Origin: Candidatus Zixiibacteriota bacterium
GTDB lineage: Bacteria; Zixibacteria; MSB-5A5; DG-27
Reading direction: 5' to 3'
DNA: 64,000 bases
NCBI GenBank assembly: GCA_030605835.1
Contig: JAUWHO010000027.1
Location: forward strand, 62,001 to 126,000
In this document: positions 7,213 to 16,342 of the stretch, one piece after another
Numbering within the stretch: the first letter of the stretch is position 1
Layout of the letters: each line of letters opens with the position of its first letter
Position numbers and translations under genes: made by a program
Notes under the pieces: model-generated
Seen by the model: only the letters and a program-made list of their open reading frames with translations
Told to the model about the DNA's origin: nothing
The model's database searches: none

Positions 7213-8424
7213 TCAGATGTTGACATTGAACAGATTTATAAACCAGGCGAAGCCGAGAGTGGCCGTGAGTATTCCCAGTCCCACCAAAATCACAATCGCA
7301 AGCTTATTCCAATCCTGCCCTTTGAGAGTTCCCAACTGCACCGGATCTCGGGATAGATAGGCGGAGGCCGCATACAGCTCTTCCCCGATCAGGACGTAAT
7401 CGCAGGCGGCCACGAAGAAGGGGATCTGAATCGGCTCGTCGGTTCCGGCGATCTGGATGGAGCCGGCCAGAAAGCCGGTTTCCGCCAACATCAGAGATTC
7501 GGCGTAGAATTTCCCCAGATAGAAATTGGCGGCGGGTCTCTCCCTCAGCATGATGCCGTTGACGGCGGCGGCATAGGGGAACTGCTCCTGGGTGACGAAG
7601 AATATGTCCTTCTCGTTATAGATATCCGGTCGTCCGACATCCATATAGGCGGATTTGACCACCTCCTGGGATACCACCATCACCATTGGGTAATAGGCGG
7701 GAACGATCAGGCGGGACTGATACTCGGCGGTCTTTCTGGCGACCCGGCCCAGGATCGTAAAGGCGGCGATGGTGGCGACCTCGTATGCCTCCCCCAAACC
7801 GGGGACGAAGAGGATAGGCTGTCCCATCTCGGTGGCCCTGCCGATGGCCTCGTCGACGGCGTTTATCCCCGCCAGGGGACGGATGTAAAGCTTGCCGCCC
7901 CTCTTGGCGTAGCTGATGGCGACAATTATAATGAGGCAAAACAGCAGTGTGGCCACGAAGACCGATGTTTTCCCGGTGTGAAACCACTGTCCCGAGGGTG
8001 TCACCGGCCCGAAGATCTCAGAGACAGCGCTGTCCGTGACCGCGACCGCCCGGCTTTTGTAGTAGTAGTTGTGGGAGTTGACTAAGGCGGTGTCCTGGTC
8101 TGTAAACTCCTTTGTTCCTGCGGGGACACTCCCGACAACTTCAAAAACGCCCTGTAACCCGGTGCTTCTCAAAATCTCATAAGAGAGCACTCCACCTTCA
8201 ACCTTTCCGTCATCAGGTGAAAGGTTCCAATTCAGGGAGATGCTTTTGCCGTGGTCGTTGGGAGTATCCTGGGCGAAGAGTTCGGTCGGAGGGGAGAGGG
8301 GATGCGCCTGCGTGTCCTTCAGGTGGAAATTGAAAAATACGAGGAGAGTGAGACTAAAAAGAATTGCTTTTCGAGAAAACAGGTTACAGCTTCCCCAAAC
8401 AGATTCTTTTTGAGAGTGCCCCAT
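7213..8424 (-). CDS. Cassette D gene 1: signal peptide, FN3 domain, TM, DUF6754-like domain
   Basis: A 403-residue protein. After a hydrophobic signal (ILFSLTLLVFFNF) comes one fibronectin type III domain with the ISLNWNLSPDDG strand and YYYKSRAVA strand, then a membrane helix, then a cytosolic domain with AVDEAIGRATEMGQPILF, VVKSAYMDVGRPDIY, EQFPYAAAVNGIM, FYLGKFYAESLML, CDYVLIGEELYAASAYLS and a C-terminal helix. The start is ATG at 8422-8424: a longer reading to 8811 only overlaps cassette C gene 4, whereas this ATG lies two bases after that gene's stop and has a GTTGAGG ribosome site. The domain resembles what I remember as DUF6754; not verified. Confidence 0.82.
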   Translation of the reverse strand: MGHSQKESVWGSCNLFSRKAILFSLTLLVFFNFHLKDTQAHPLSPPTELFAQDTPNDHGKSISLNWNLSPDDGKVEGGVLSYEILRSTGLQGVFEVVGSVPAGTKEFTDQDTALVNSHNYYYKSRAVAVTDSAVSEIFGPVTPSGQWFHTGKTSVFVATLLFCLIIIVAISYAKRGGKLYIRPLAGINAVDEAIGRATEMGQPILFVPGLGEAYEVATIAAFTILGRVARKTAEYQSRLIVPAYYPMVMVVSQEVVKSAYMDVGRPDIYNEKDIFFVTQEQFPYAAAVNGIMLRERPAANFYLGKFYAESLMLAETGFLAGSIQIAGTDEPIQIPFFVAACDYVLIGEELYAASAYLSRDPVQLGTLKGQDWNKLAIVILVGLGILTATLGFAWFINLFNVNI

Positions 8425-8426
8425 CC

Positions 8427-9050
8427 TCAACTTCCGAACAGGGCGATGAAATACTCTCTCAAAAAGATGATTCTCTGCACCAAGAGGGCCACACGCCCCA
8501 TGACCGTCAAACCGAAGGAGGCCCCGAAGCCGGCCATCAAGGTGTAGATCCCCACTTTGGACAACCCTCCGAAAGTTCCCTTGTGCTCCTTGGAGAAGAA
8601 GAAGTAGAACAGGGTGCATGTTACGAAGCTCACCATCAACAGGCTGTTCAGTCCCAGCCAGCTGAACTGTAAGGGCACCACCGTAGCCTGCAGCTGTCTG
8701 AAGACGTAGTTGTACATGTAGAGTGGAAGTGCCACCCCGGTGCCGACCCCGATGTAGAAGGCGATCGCAATCCTGGATAAGTAGGCCAGCTTCTTGGAGA
8801 AGCGAGTCCACATCATTATCCCCATGATGGTGGGCAGTATATAGTGCAGCTTACCCTGCTGAAATATGGGGATCAACACCTTGTCGGTGAAGGTGGTGTG
8901 ATACAGAAGCATGGTCCAGTAACCCAAAGCCACCCCGGCCACCAACTGCTCCGCGAATTTGTAGAAGGGATTATCCTTGTAAAGGAACGAGAAGATACAC
9001 AGCGTCAGAAAGGCCGCCAACCCGTTCCACAGAAGTTCTACCGTCGTCAT
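8427..9050 (-). CDS. Cassette C gene 4: six-TM membrane protein with SFLYKDNPFYKF motif
   Basis: A 207-residue polytopic protein, the shortest of the four paralogues. It keeps IFSFLYKDNPFYKFAEQ, G-V-A-L-G-Y-W, YFFFSKEHKG and FGASFGLTVMGRVALLVQR, but the last motif reads VQR rather than the IGR/VGR of the other three. Its stop codon is two bases from the start of cassette D, so cassettes C and D are translationally adjacent. That spacing is the strongest local evidence that the four cassettes form one operon. Confidence 0.8.
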   Translation of the reverse strand: MTTVELLWNGLAAFLTLCIFSFLYKDNPFYKFAEQLVAGVALGYWTMLLYHTTFTDKVLIPIFQQGKLHYILPTIMGIMMWTRFSKKLAYLSRIAIAFYIGVGTGVALPLYMYNYVFRQLQATVVPLQFSWLGLNSLLMVSFVTCTLFYFFFSKEHKGTFGGLSKVGIYTLMAGFGASFGLTVMGRVALLVQRIIFLREYFIALFGS

Positions 9051-9080
9051 CTATCTTTTCCTCCAGATAACCTGCAAAGC

Positions 9081-9902
9081 TTATTTCTTGCTCCGCCGGG
9101 AGGCGAAATATCCGATGTTGCTCACTATGATGAAGGCCAAGATGACCACATGGGTTGTGGTCTGATAGGGAATGCTCTTTAAGCCCTCCCCCTTATATTC
9201 GGTCAAGGCCTCGTATTCGGCCGCTCCCTTTATGCCGGAAATCAAGCCAAAGATCTGCCCCGATTGGAGATAAGGATAGTAGTCTGCGGCCATCACCCCG
9301 GTGACCCCCAAAGCCAAGGGCATGAAGTAACGCCCGTAGCCGTATATGATCCAGAATTCGGAGCTGGTTCCGGCGCTCAAGGAGATCACCCCCTTCAGAT
9401 CATCGAAGTTGTGGACATAGCGCATCATCGGGATGGAATCTATGGGGGTGCCGTAGTAGTCCTGAGGGAAGGGAACCCGGAAATCGACCCCCATCAGCAT
9501 GATGGTGATGGCAGGATAGGGTTTGTATCCCAGATAGCAGTAGTCGATTCCCGATTCCTTGCCGTATTCGGCGGCGACCTCGCTTAAGACCTGCTCCGCC
9601 ATCCCGGCCCCGAACTGAGACAGGGTCGCCACTACCGGCTTGATATCTTTGCGGAAGCACTGGTCCAGGATGGCATAGGCCATGGGGTGCAGCTCCGCCA
9701 GGGAAGCGGGATCGTAGTCGATGCCAACGTAGAATATGTCCCCGGGCTTTAAGTCCTCTATGAAGTCGTAGACCCGCCTCACCTCCGGGGTGACGTTGAC
9801 GGGAACGTGAAAACTCACCACCGCCGGTACGATTACGGCCACTCCCAGGATCAGATAGATCCAGCGGCGGTCGATATTGAGCATCTTTTCGTGCCATTTC
9901 AT
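9081..9902 (-). CDS. Cassette C gene 3: bitopic protein with large extracytoplasmic domain
   Basis: A 273-residue paralogue of the products at 4560, 12739 and 16342. The N-terminal motif is changed to IDRRWIYLI, followed by one membrane helix; then VTPEVRRVYDFI, DYDPASLAELHPM, YCYLGYKPYP, IPMMRYV, GIKGAAEYEAL and a C-terminal helix. The conserved Asp-Tyr-Asp and Glu-Leu-x-Pro positions recur in nearly every copy and would be candidates for a metal or ligand site, but this is only inference from conservation. It sits 30 bases before gene 4 and 26 after gene 2. Confidence 0.8.
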   Translation of the reverse strand: MKWHEKMLNIDRRWIYLILGVAVIVPAVVSFHVPVNVTPEVRRVYDFIEDLKPGDIFYVGIDYDPASLAELHPMAYAILDQCFRKDIKPVVATLSQFGAGMAEQVLSEVAAEYGKESGIDYCYLGYKPYPAITIMLMGVDFRVPFPQDYYGTPIDSIPMMRYVHNFDDLKGVISLSAGTSSEFWIIYGYGRYFMPLALGVTGVMAADYYPYLQSGQIFGLISGIKGAAEYEALTEYKGEGLKSIPYQTTTHVVILAFIIVSNIGYFASRRSKK

Positions 9903-9928
9903 CTTTATTTCTCCTCTACCGTCGCCGG

Positions 9929-10549
9929 TTAATCTCTACCCAGGTAGGTTCGTTCAATCCCCAGGATAATCTTTATGCAGGTGGCAATAGCTCCCAGGCC
10001 GATCCCGATCAGAAGGCCCCTCTTGGCGGCCATATTGGGAACCGAGAGTATCCAGCCCACCAATGCCTGGTTGACGTCGGAGATGGGACCCAAGGGGATC
10101 AGACGGAGCATCACGATGAAGGCGGTTCCTAGAAGCATGGTTGCTATTACACTTCTGGCCCTGAAAGCTCGATAGGCTGCGGAGGCGATGTAGAAGGCCA
10201 AAAGGGAGAAGATGGTGGCCTGAATCGGGATCAGGACGTATTCGAACAGCTCCATGTAGAGGCTACCGGCCATCAGGCTCTCCCGCTTCAGCCCGGTTAG
10301 CATCATGATGGCGAAGCCGAACAGGGAGACCCCGGCGAAGAACCTCTCCTTGGGCTTTTTAACCGCCGTCAGCCAGGTCTTTCTCAGGTAGCTCCAGATC
10401 CCCAGGGGGAGAGCTAAAATCCCGATCACCATCACCCAGTCCTGTCCGTATTCGAAGATAAACTCCGATTCGTGGCTGGGGATGAAGAACTGGATGACGA
10501 ACACAATTCCGCAGACCAACACTATATATAAAGGGATTTGTCTACGCAC
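9929..10549 (-). CDS. Cassette C gene 2: six-TM membrane protein (MRRQ family)
   Basis: A 206-residue protein, the shortest of its family. It starts MRRQIPLYIV, and has SAAYRA-F-RARSVIAT, a shortened loop before LIPLGP (the other copies have GRVP or GRTP here), VPNMAAKRG and ILGIERTYLGRD. The loss of the GR-P residues is a real difference from the other three copies and may mark divergence of function. It follows gene 1 by 12 bases. Confidence 0.8.
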   Translation of the reverse strand: MRRQIPLYIVLVCGIVFVIQFFIPSHESEFIFEYGQDWVMVIGILALPLGIWSYLRKTWLTAVKKPKERFFAGVSLFGFAIMMLTGLKRESLMAGSLYMELFEYVLIPIQATIFSLLAFYIASAAYRAFRARSVIATMLLGTAFIVMLRLIPLGPISDVNQALVGWILSVPNMAAKRGLLIGIGLGAIATCIKIILGIERTYLGRD

Positions 10550-10561
10550 ATTAACCTCCAG

Positions 10562-11800
10562 CTATGAAATCGTGGAAATCAGACTCTTGAAGAAACCCCA
10601 ACCGAAGCTCCAGGTGATGACTGCCAGCCCCAAGAGCGTCAAGAGAATCACCTTGGCGTAGTCCTGGGCTTTGACCGGCCCCAAAAGCAGCGCCTCCTTT
10701 GAAAGGTAGCCGGAGGCGGCGTAAAGCTCCTCCCCGATCAGGGTGTAGTCGGTGGCGGCAATGAAGAAGGGCAGCTGCGCCAGCTGGTCGGTTCCCGAGA
10801 TCTGGATGGCACCGGTGATGGCCCCGGTCTCGGCCAAGATCAACGATTCAGCGTGGAAGATGCCCATGTAGAAGTTGGTGGCGGTCTGTTCCCGGATCAT
10901 GAGCCCGCAGACCGCGGCCACGAAGGGGAACTGCATGGCGGTCACATAAAAGATGTTCTGCTCGTCATACATGTCCGGCCGCCCAGCCTCCATGTATGCG
11001 CTTTTGACGGTCTCCTGAGCCACCGCCAGCATCACCGGCTCGTTCACCGGCACCAGCACTTTGGTCTGATAGTCGGCGGTCATCTTGGCCACCCGTGCCA
11101 GAATGGTGTAACCGGCAATGGTGGCTAAGTCGGCGGCGGTTCCGGTTCCGAGGACGAAGAGTATCGGCCGTCCCATCTCGGTGGCTCTCCCGATGGACTC
11201 ATCCACGGCATCGATTCCCGCAATGGGACGGACGTAGAGCTCCTTCCCCCTCTTGGCGGCGGTGATGAAGTAAATCACCAGGCCCGAGAAAATCAGGACC
11301 GCAATCATGATGTTGGTTTTGCCGGTGTGATACCAGTTGTTTTTCGCCTGGCCGACGACGAGCTCAGAGAACTCGGAGTAAGTCCCGGTGGTGCTTTTGG
11401 CCCGCATCTTATAGTAATAGTCTATGCCGGCGCCGATATAGCGGGGGTTGGGCTCGCCGTTTCTGGTCTTCTCCTTTTCCCCCCGATCGATATAGGAGTC
11501 TAGACCTTTGCCCATCACTCCCACCTGCAGGAACTCCCCCTCCGGAGATGTTGAGCGGAAGATCTCGTAGGCCATGACGTTGTTCAGCCCGGCCCCATCA
11601 TCTCTGGAGAGCTGCCAGCTGACGATGGTGGTGTGTCCATCGTCATTGGGATCATCGGAGATGACCACATTTGTGGGAGGAGCCGGCAAAGGTTCAGGGG
11701 GTGCTTCTAATTCCTGTCCCGGTGAGGAGATGTAGCCAAACAAAAGCAAGACCGAGGCAGAAATCAGAATAAGTGCCAATCGGATCTTGAATCTTATCAT
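10562..11800 (-). CDS. Cassette C gene 1: signal peptide, FN3 domain, TM, DUF6754-like domain
   Basis: A 412-residue protein. The N-terminal hydrophobic segment (LALILISASVLLLFGYI) is followed by a proline-rich linker and an FN3 domain with DDPNDDGHTTIVSW at its start, a membrane helix (IMIAVLIFSGLVIYFIT) and the cytosolic domain with AVDESIGRATEMGRPILF, ETVKSAYMEAGRPDMY, FYMGIFHAESLILAETG and TDYTLIGEELYAASGYLS. The cysteine of the CDY motif found in the other three copies is threonine here. A 186-base gap separates it from cassette B; I see no convincing promoter or terminator in it. Confidence 0.82.
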   Translation of the reverse strand: MIRFKIRLALILISASVLLLFGYISSPGQELEAPPEPLPAPPTNVVISDDPNDDGHTTIVSWQLSRDDGAGLNNVMAYEIFRSTSPEGEFLQVGVMGKGLDSYIDRGEKEKTRNGEPNPRYIGAGIDYYYKMRAKSTTGTYSEFSELVVGQAKNNWYHTGKTNIMIAVLIFSGLVIYFITAAKRGKELYVRPIAGIDAVDESIGRATEMGRPILFVLGTGTAADLATIAGYTILARVAKMTADYQTKVLVPVNEPVMLAVAQETVKSAYMEAGRPDMYDEQNIFYVTAMQFPFVAAVCGLMIREQTATNFYMGIFHAESLILAETGAITGAIQISGTDQLAQLPFFIAATDYTLIGEELYAASGYLSKEALLLGPVKAQDYAKVILLTLLGLAVITWSFGWGFFKSLISTIS

Positions 11801-11986
11801 GTTGCCTCACTCAGTTTTGGCGATTTTTGCCAGATGATTTCTATCCCAATTTGCTTGGATCCTTTAACATAGACTATCATTTGAGCCCGACCGCAACTCT
11901 CTCTATGTCCATTTTCTTCAAAGTCTATTCCTAAGTCCCAGTTTATCTGTCATTGATGCTCAATTCGGGGCTTCGCCAAGCCTTCT

Positions 11987-12742
11987 TCATTGAAGCAATC
12001 CCATCCAATCCCCGAGCAAAAACCTCATTCTCCCGACCAGCAGGGAGATACGAGCCATCACGGTGTAACCGAAGCTGGCTCCGAATGTAATCATCAAGAT
12101 ATAGATTCCCACCCGGGAGGCAACTCCGAAGAGCCCCTTGTGCTCCTTGGAGAAGAAGAAGTATATCAGCCCACAAAGGACTCCCACGACAATCACTATG
12201 TTAGAAAACGAACCCCCCACGGAGAGAGAGCCGTTTTCGACGACAATCACGGGAATCAGGGTGCTTTTAATCTGTCCCAAAAAATCGCTTCGCAGGTAGC
12301 GAACCAGGTTCAGTCCGGTGGTGGTCCCCACAATGAAGGCCAAAGCCCAGCGGGAGATCCATGGGGCTTTGGGCGAAAGCCGCATCAAAAACATTATCCC
12401 CAGAGCTGCGGGGATGATATACCAGTATTCGGGAGGCTTTTCCGCAATCGCGGGCAGGACGCCTTTGACAATGGGAGGGTGAAGCTTGGCGATGAGGTTG
12501 GGAACCAGGGTGTTCCAGAATCCCATGCACATCCAGTAAGCCGCCGACACCCCCACGAAAAGATGCTCCGCGAATTTGTAGAAGGCATTGTCCTGATAAA
12601 GGAAGCTTAAGATCGCTAAGGTCAAAAAGGCTCCGATCCAGACCAAAAGATCGGTGGAGATAGCTTTGACTCCCCAGTTGAGAAGATACAGAAGCCCGAA
12701 GAACAGGATTCCGGCAAAAAGCCAGACTAAATCCTTCCTCAT
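11987..12742 (-). CDS. Cassette B gene 4: membrane protein with SFLYQDNAFYKF motif
   Basis: A 251-residue protein, longer than its paralogues because of an extra N-terminal hydrophobic segment (LVWLFAGILFFGLLYLL), giving about seven helices. The conserved first motif is varied to SFLYQDNAFYKFAEHLF; the C-terminal YFFFSKEHKG and FGASFGYTVMARISLLVGR motifs are intact. It overlaps gene 3 by four bases (ATGA), so the two are translationally coupled. If the extra helix is real, the N-terminus may face the other side of the membrane than in copies A, C and D. Confidence 0.78.
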   Translation of the reverse strand: MRKDLVWLFAGILFFGLLYLLNWGVKAISTDLLVWIGAFLTLAILSFLYQDNAFYKFAEHLFVGVSAAYWMCMGFWNTLVPNLIAKLHPPIVKGVLPAIAEKPPEYWYIIPAALGIMFLMRLSPKAPWISRWALAFIVGTTTGLNLVRYLRSDFLGQIKSTLIPVIVVENGSLSVGGSFSNIVIVVGVLCGLIYFFFSKEHKGLFGVASRVGIYILMITFGASFGYTVMARISLLVGRMRFLLGDWMGLLQ

Positions 12743-13641
12743 TTTATGACTCCGCCCTCCCTCTTTTCCCCTTCCTCCCTTTTCCTTCCGATGAAGAAGG
12801 TGATGTTACCGATCACGATGAAGAAAACAATGACGATGTGTGCCACCGTCTGGGGACCCATCATGTCAATTGCGGGGTGGGAGTGAGTCTTGAACTTGGG
12901 ATATCCCTTAATCAGGGCGGATTCGTATTCCGCGGCGCCCTTGATTCCACCCAAGAGCCCCAGAAGCTGTCTGGGATAATAGGGATAGAGTAGTGGTGCC
13001 GACACCGCGGTGGCTCCGCCGGCCACCGGGATATTCCCGGGGTCACCACCGAACAGCACCCACTCCTTAATCCCCGGAAAACCTCCGCCCATCGATAGAA
13101 TCAAGTCAAAGCTCTTCAGATTGCGGATGTCGACCATCATCGGGACGGCGTCGATTTCAGAGCCGCGGGCATCGGTGGTGTACATCTTCTTCATGTCAGT
13201 CAAAATGACGTTTATGAGCCCCTGGTTACCCGCCTTGTAGCCCAAGTTGACATAATCGACACCGTAAATCTTATGGGGGAACTCCTTTTCGATGATGTCC
13301 TGCATGCTCTCGGAGATCAGATTGTGACCGGTGCCCCATAGTGCCATCATATACATCTTCAGATTCTTCTCACAAGAGTGACGCAGCAGAGCGTCTATCA
13401 TCGGCTGAACTTCTGGCACCGTCGAGGGTCCGTAATCAAATGATATCAGAACCTTGGAGCCTTCCGGGAGGGATTCGATTTCGTCGTAGACCGCCTGCAC
13501 GATGGGGGTGGCCTCCTCGGTGCAGGAGAAGCTCAAAAGCACCGGAATAATGACCGCAAAGCCGATGAAAAGGAAAATCACCCGGCGGTCGATATTGGCT
13601 ATGGTCTCAAAGAAACCCATCTTGGGATTGTCAGGATTCAT
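12739..13641 (-). CDS. Cassette B gene 3: bitopic protein with large extracytoplasmic domain
   Basis: A 300-residue protein, the longest of its family. It has IDRRVIFLFIGFAVIIPVLL as the first membrane helix, then an EEATPIVQAVYDEIESLPEG region, DYGPSTVPEVQPM, YVNLGYKAG, VPMMVDI, GGIKGAAEYESAL, a second membrane helix and a highly charged tail of about 15 residues rich in Arg, Lys and Glu. YVNLGY is shared with copy A, whereas C and D have YCYLGY and YVYLGY. Both ends overlap the neighbouring genes by four bases. Confidence 0.8.
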   Translation of the reverse strand: MNPDNPKMGFFETIANIDRRVIFLFIGFAVIIPVLLSFSCTEEATPIVQAVYDEIESLPEGSKVLISFDYGPSTVPEVQPMIDALLRHSCEKNLKMYMMALWGTGHNLISESMQDIIEKEFPHKIYGVDYVNLGYKAGNQGLINVILTDMKKMYTTDARGSEIDAVPMMVDIRNLKSFDLILSMGGGFPGIKEWVLFGGDPGNIPVAGGATAVSAPLLYPYYPRQLLGLLGGIKGAAEYESALIKGYPKFKTHSHPAIDMMGPQTVAHIVIVFFIVIGNITFFIGRKREEGEKREGGVIK

Positions 13642-14321
13642 TCGCTATCAGCACCCAAATAGGTTCTTTCAACGCCTAAGATTACTCTTAAAGCCATTGC
13701 AATTACACCCAGGGCAATCCCGACCATGATTGCCCGTTGTCCCGCCATGTTGGGGACTGACATTATCCAGCTGGCAAGATTGGGAATCTCCAAGAATGAC
13801 AGCGGATCCGGCAGCCAGCTGGTCAATTCCACCCCGAAGGGAGTTCTCCCCAAAAGGATCACAAACGCCGCCAGAAGCAAAACCGTTGCCTCCTTGTTCT
13901 TTGCCCGGAAGGCCCGGTGGGAGGCGGAGGCCACATAAAACGCCAGAAGTGCAAACATGGTCGCCATCAGGGGAGTGAACACATACATATACAGGTCTTC
14001 GAACATGCTTCCCGGCTCGGTCAAATCCCCAGTAATACCCGGAGAACCACCGATTTTGAAAAGACCGGCGATCATCATCACCGTAAACCCCGCCACCGTC
14101 ACCACCGAGTAAGGCCAGTCCTTGTGCTTCTTATAAATACGATTGCCGTGAACCCGCAATAGATTGCCTGCCCCCAGTATGAAGGCGAAGACCGCAATAA
14201 TGTCGAAATAGACGGAGAAATTCTCCCCCAGCTGACCGAACGGCTTGTGGGGAATGAAAACCGATATAATCAGGACGGAGCCGACGATAAAAGTTATAAC
14301 AACTGGAATCTGTCTGCGCAT
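13638..14321 (-). CDS. Cassette B gene 2: six-TM membrane protein (MRRQ family)
   Basis: A 227-residue protein with the family motifs MRRQIPVVIT, IPHKPF, SATMFALLAFYVASASHRAF in slightly varied form, LLGRTPFG, VPNMAGQRA and ILGVERTYLG. The loop between the GR-P motif and the VPN motif is extended, as in copy A. The last codons overlap gene 3 by four bases. Six helices are expected, with the R-AF-RAK charged patch at a cytoplasmic helix end. Confidence 0.8.
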   Translation of the reverse strand: MRRQIPVVITFIVGSVLIISVFIPHKPFGQLGENFSVYFDIIAVFAFILGAGNLLRVHGNRIYKKHKDWPYSVVTVAGFTVMMIAGLFKIGGSPGITGDLTEPGSMFEDLYMYVFTPLMATMFALLAFYVASASHRAFRAKNKEATVLLLAAFVILLGRTPFGVELTSWLPDPLSFLEIPNLASWIMSVPNMAGQRAIMVGIALGVIAMALRVILGVERTYLGADSE

Positions 14322-14357
14322 AAGAGTCTATCGCTTCTTTGATGAATTCATCTGAGC

Positions 14358-15578
14358 CTAACTCGCAACAATCGAGAACAGTTTGTGCACAAGCTCCGCC
14401 AGAGAACCGAAGAAACTGCTCCCGCTGATGGCAAAGAAGGTCTCCAGCAAGGCTCCGATCACTATCGCCGACATCGCAATTATCTTTCCGACATCCTGTC
14501 CTTTCAGGGAACCGAGTTGCTTCGGCTCCCCGGAAAGATAAGCGGAGGCCGCAAAGAGTTCCTCCCCGATCAAGGTATAATCGCAGGCGGCCACGAAGAA
14601 AGGCAACTGTGCCGGCATCGCCGTTCCCGCAATCTGGATGGCGCCGATGGCGTTGCCGGTCTCCGCCATAATGAGCGACTCTGCAAAGAAGGCCCCAATG
14701 TAGAAGCACGTCGCGGGCCTTTCCCTCACCATTATGCCATTGACGGCGGCGACGTACCCGAACTGCTCATCGGTGACGTAGTGGACGAAATCGTCGGAGT
14801 AGGCATCGGCACGGCCCGCGGAAATATAAGCCTCCTTGACGGTCTCCATGGCAGTGGACATCACTATGGAGCGGGAGGTGGGGACGTTCAGTTTGGTGTC
14901 GTATTGAGCAATGGTCTTGGCCACTCGACCCAGGATGGTTATCGCGGCAATGGTCTGGACATCGTCCATATCTAAGATTCCGGGGATGAAAAGGATGGGG
15001 CGACCCATCTCCGTCGCCCTGCCGATGGCCTCATCTACTGCCTCCAGTCCGGCAATCTTTCTCAAAAACAGCTTTTTTCCCTTCTTGGCGTGGGCGATGA
15101 AATAGATGACGGCTCCGCAGATCAGTCCCCCGATGATGAGGAGGTTCAACAGATGAAAATTGAACCACTGCGGAGAAGAACGAGCTGGAGGCGACAGCTC
15201 CGATTCGGAGACATTCTTGTCCACGTCGATGGCGAGAACCTTGTAATAATAGGTCAGGGAGTCTTCGGTGTTGGCGTCGACATACCTGTTGCTGCCGGCG
15301 GCGGCGAAGCCGATGGAGGAGAACTCTCCCGTGGGAGAGGTAGAGCGGACTATCTCATAGCCTGTGACTCCTCTATCCTCATCGGGGGAGAGCTTCCAGC
15401 GGACGATAATGGCAGCTCCGGCATCACCGGGGTGGTCTTCAGCGATTACCTCGGAGGGAGGTAAGAGAGGAGAAAGGAGACTATCACTGCTTTCTACCTG
15501 GGCTAAGCCATCCGTTGTCGCTAGGAGAATTAAGCCTAATAAGCAATAGAATGTGAAGCTATAGCTGAATGCTTTCAA
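14358..15578 (-). CDS. Cassette B gene 1: signal peptide, FN3 domain, TM, DUF6754-like domain
   Basis: A 406-residue protein, apparently started by TTG at 15576-15578 without a strong ribosome site. It has a signal peptide (FYCLLGLILLATTDGLAQ), an FN3 domain with AEDHPGDAGAAIIVRW and YYYKVLAIDVD, a membrane helix and the cytosolic domain with AVDEAIGRATEMGRPILFIP, METVKEAYISAGRADAY, EQFGYVAAVNGIMVRERPAT and CDYTLIGEELFAASAYLS, then a C-terminal hydrophobic segment. It is closest to copy A, with which it shares SRS-VM and the LGSLKGQDVGK string. Confidence 0.82.
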   Translation of the reverse strand: MKAFSYSFTFYCLLGLILLATTDGLAQVESSDSLLSPLLPPSEVIAEDHPGDAGAAIIVRWKLSPDEDRGVTGYEIVRSTSPTGEFSSIGFAAAGSNRYVDANTEDSLTYYYKVLAIDVDKNVSESELSPPARSSPQWFNFHLLNLLIIGGLICGAVIYFIAHAKKGKKLFLRKIAGLEAVDEAIGRATEMGRPILFIPGILDMDDVQTIAAITILGRVAKTIAQYDTKLNVPTSRSIVMSTAMETVKEAYISAGRADAYSDDFVHYVTDEQFGYVAAVNGIMVRERPATCFYIGAFFAESLIMAETGNAIGAIQIAGTAMPAQLPFFVAACDYTLIGEELFAASAYLSGEPKQLGSLKGQDVGKIIAMSAIVIGALLETFFAISGSSFFGSLAELVHKLFSIVAS

Positions 15579-15670
15579 TACACTTGTTTTACTGTGGCTT
15601 CTTTGCTGACGGCAGTCCTACGGTGGACCTCCAACCTTTTCTTCGCAAACCCGAAACGGGTATCGTTGAA

Positions 15671-16342
15671 TTACTTTACCAGCCCCAGCCAGGTGCCGAA
15701 GAGGAAATCTATTCTGCCGATGAGAAGCGACATCCGCGACATCACCGTATATCCGAAGGAGGCTCCGAAGGTTATCATCAAGAAGTATATCCCCACCTTG
15801 GCGGCGCCGCCGAAGACTCCTTTGTGTTCCTTGGAGAAGTAGAAATATATGATTCCGGTGACGGTGCCGACGATCAGTACCAAATTATTGAAGGAATTCA
15901 AAGGCAGGATGGTATGCTCCAGCTGACTCATGGCGTTGGACTGGAAGTAGGTGATGAAGTAAAGCCCGGCGCTGGAGCCGACCGTGAACGCCAGAGGCCA
16001 ACGCGCAATCCAACCGATCTTGGGGCTCAGCCTCAGAAGCATCATCACCCCTAAAACCCCCGCGATCAGATACAACAGGTTATCATCCAATCTTCCCTCA
16101 AGGAAGAGTGCCTGCAGAGCTCCCTCGGGGGCGTTTTCGGCTCCCACCAGTTTGGTTATGCCCAGATTATCGAAGAGCTTGGGCAAAAGGTTTGCATAAT
16201 ATTGTTGAACGAACCAATATCCGGCTGAGACTCCGATGAAGAGCGATTCGCAGAATTTATAGAGAGGATTGTCCTTATACAGAAACGAGATGATCCCGAT
16301 CGTCAAAATTGCCGCAATAGTGTGTGAGAAGACAGAATCCAT
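15671..16342 (-). CDS. Cassette A gene 4: six-TM membrane protein with SFLYKDNPLYKF motif
   Basis: A 223-residue polytopic protein. The first motif reads IISFLYKDNPLYKFCES, with Cys in place of the Ala found in the other copies; the second half has YFYFSKEHKG and FGASFGYTVMSRMSLLIGR. The start ATG shares its A with the TGA stop of gene 3, so translation is coupled. A 92-base gap with no obvious signal precedes cassette B. Confidence 0.8.
   Translation of the reverse strand: MDSVFSHTIAAILTIGIISFLYKDNPLYKFCESLFIGVSAGYWFVQQYYANLLPKLFDNLGITKLVGAENAPEGALQALFLEGRLDDNLLYLIAGVLGVMMLLRLSPKIGWIARWPLAFTVGSSAGLYFITYFQSNAMSQLEHTILPLNSFNNLVLIVGTVTGIIYFYFSKEHKGVFGGAAKVGIYFLMITFGASFGYTVMSRMSLLIGRIDFLFGTWLGLVK

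Noticed and set aside
8425-8811. N-terminal extension of the cassette D gene 1 reading (to 8811)
   Set aside because: It only overlaps cassette C gene 4 in another frame, has no signal peptide, and a good ATG with ribosome site lies at 8424.
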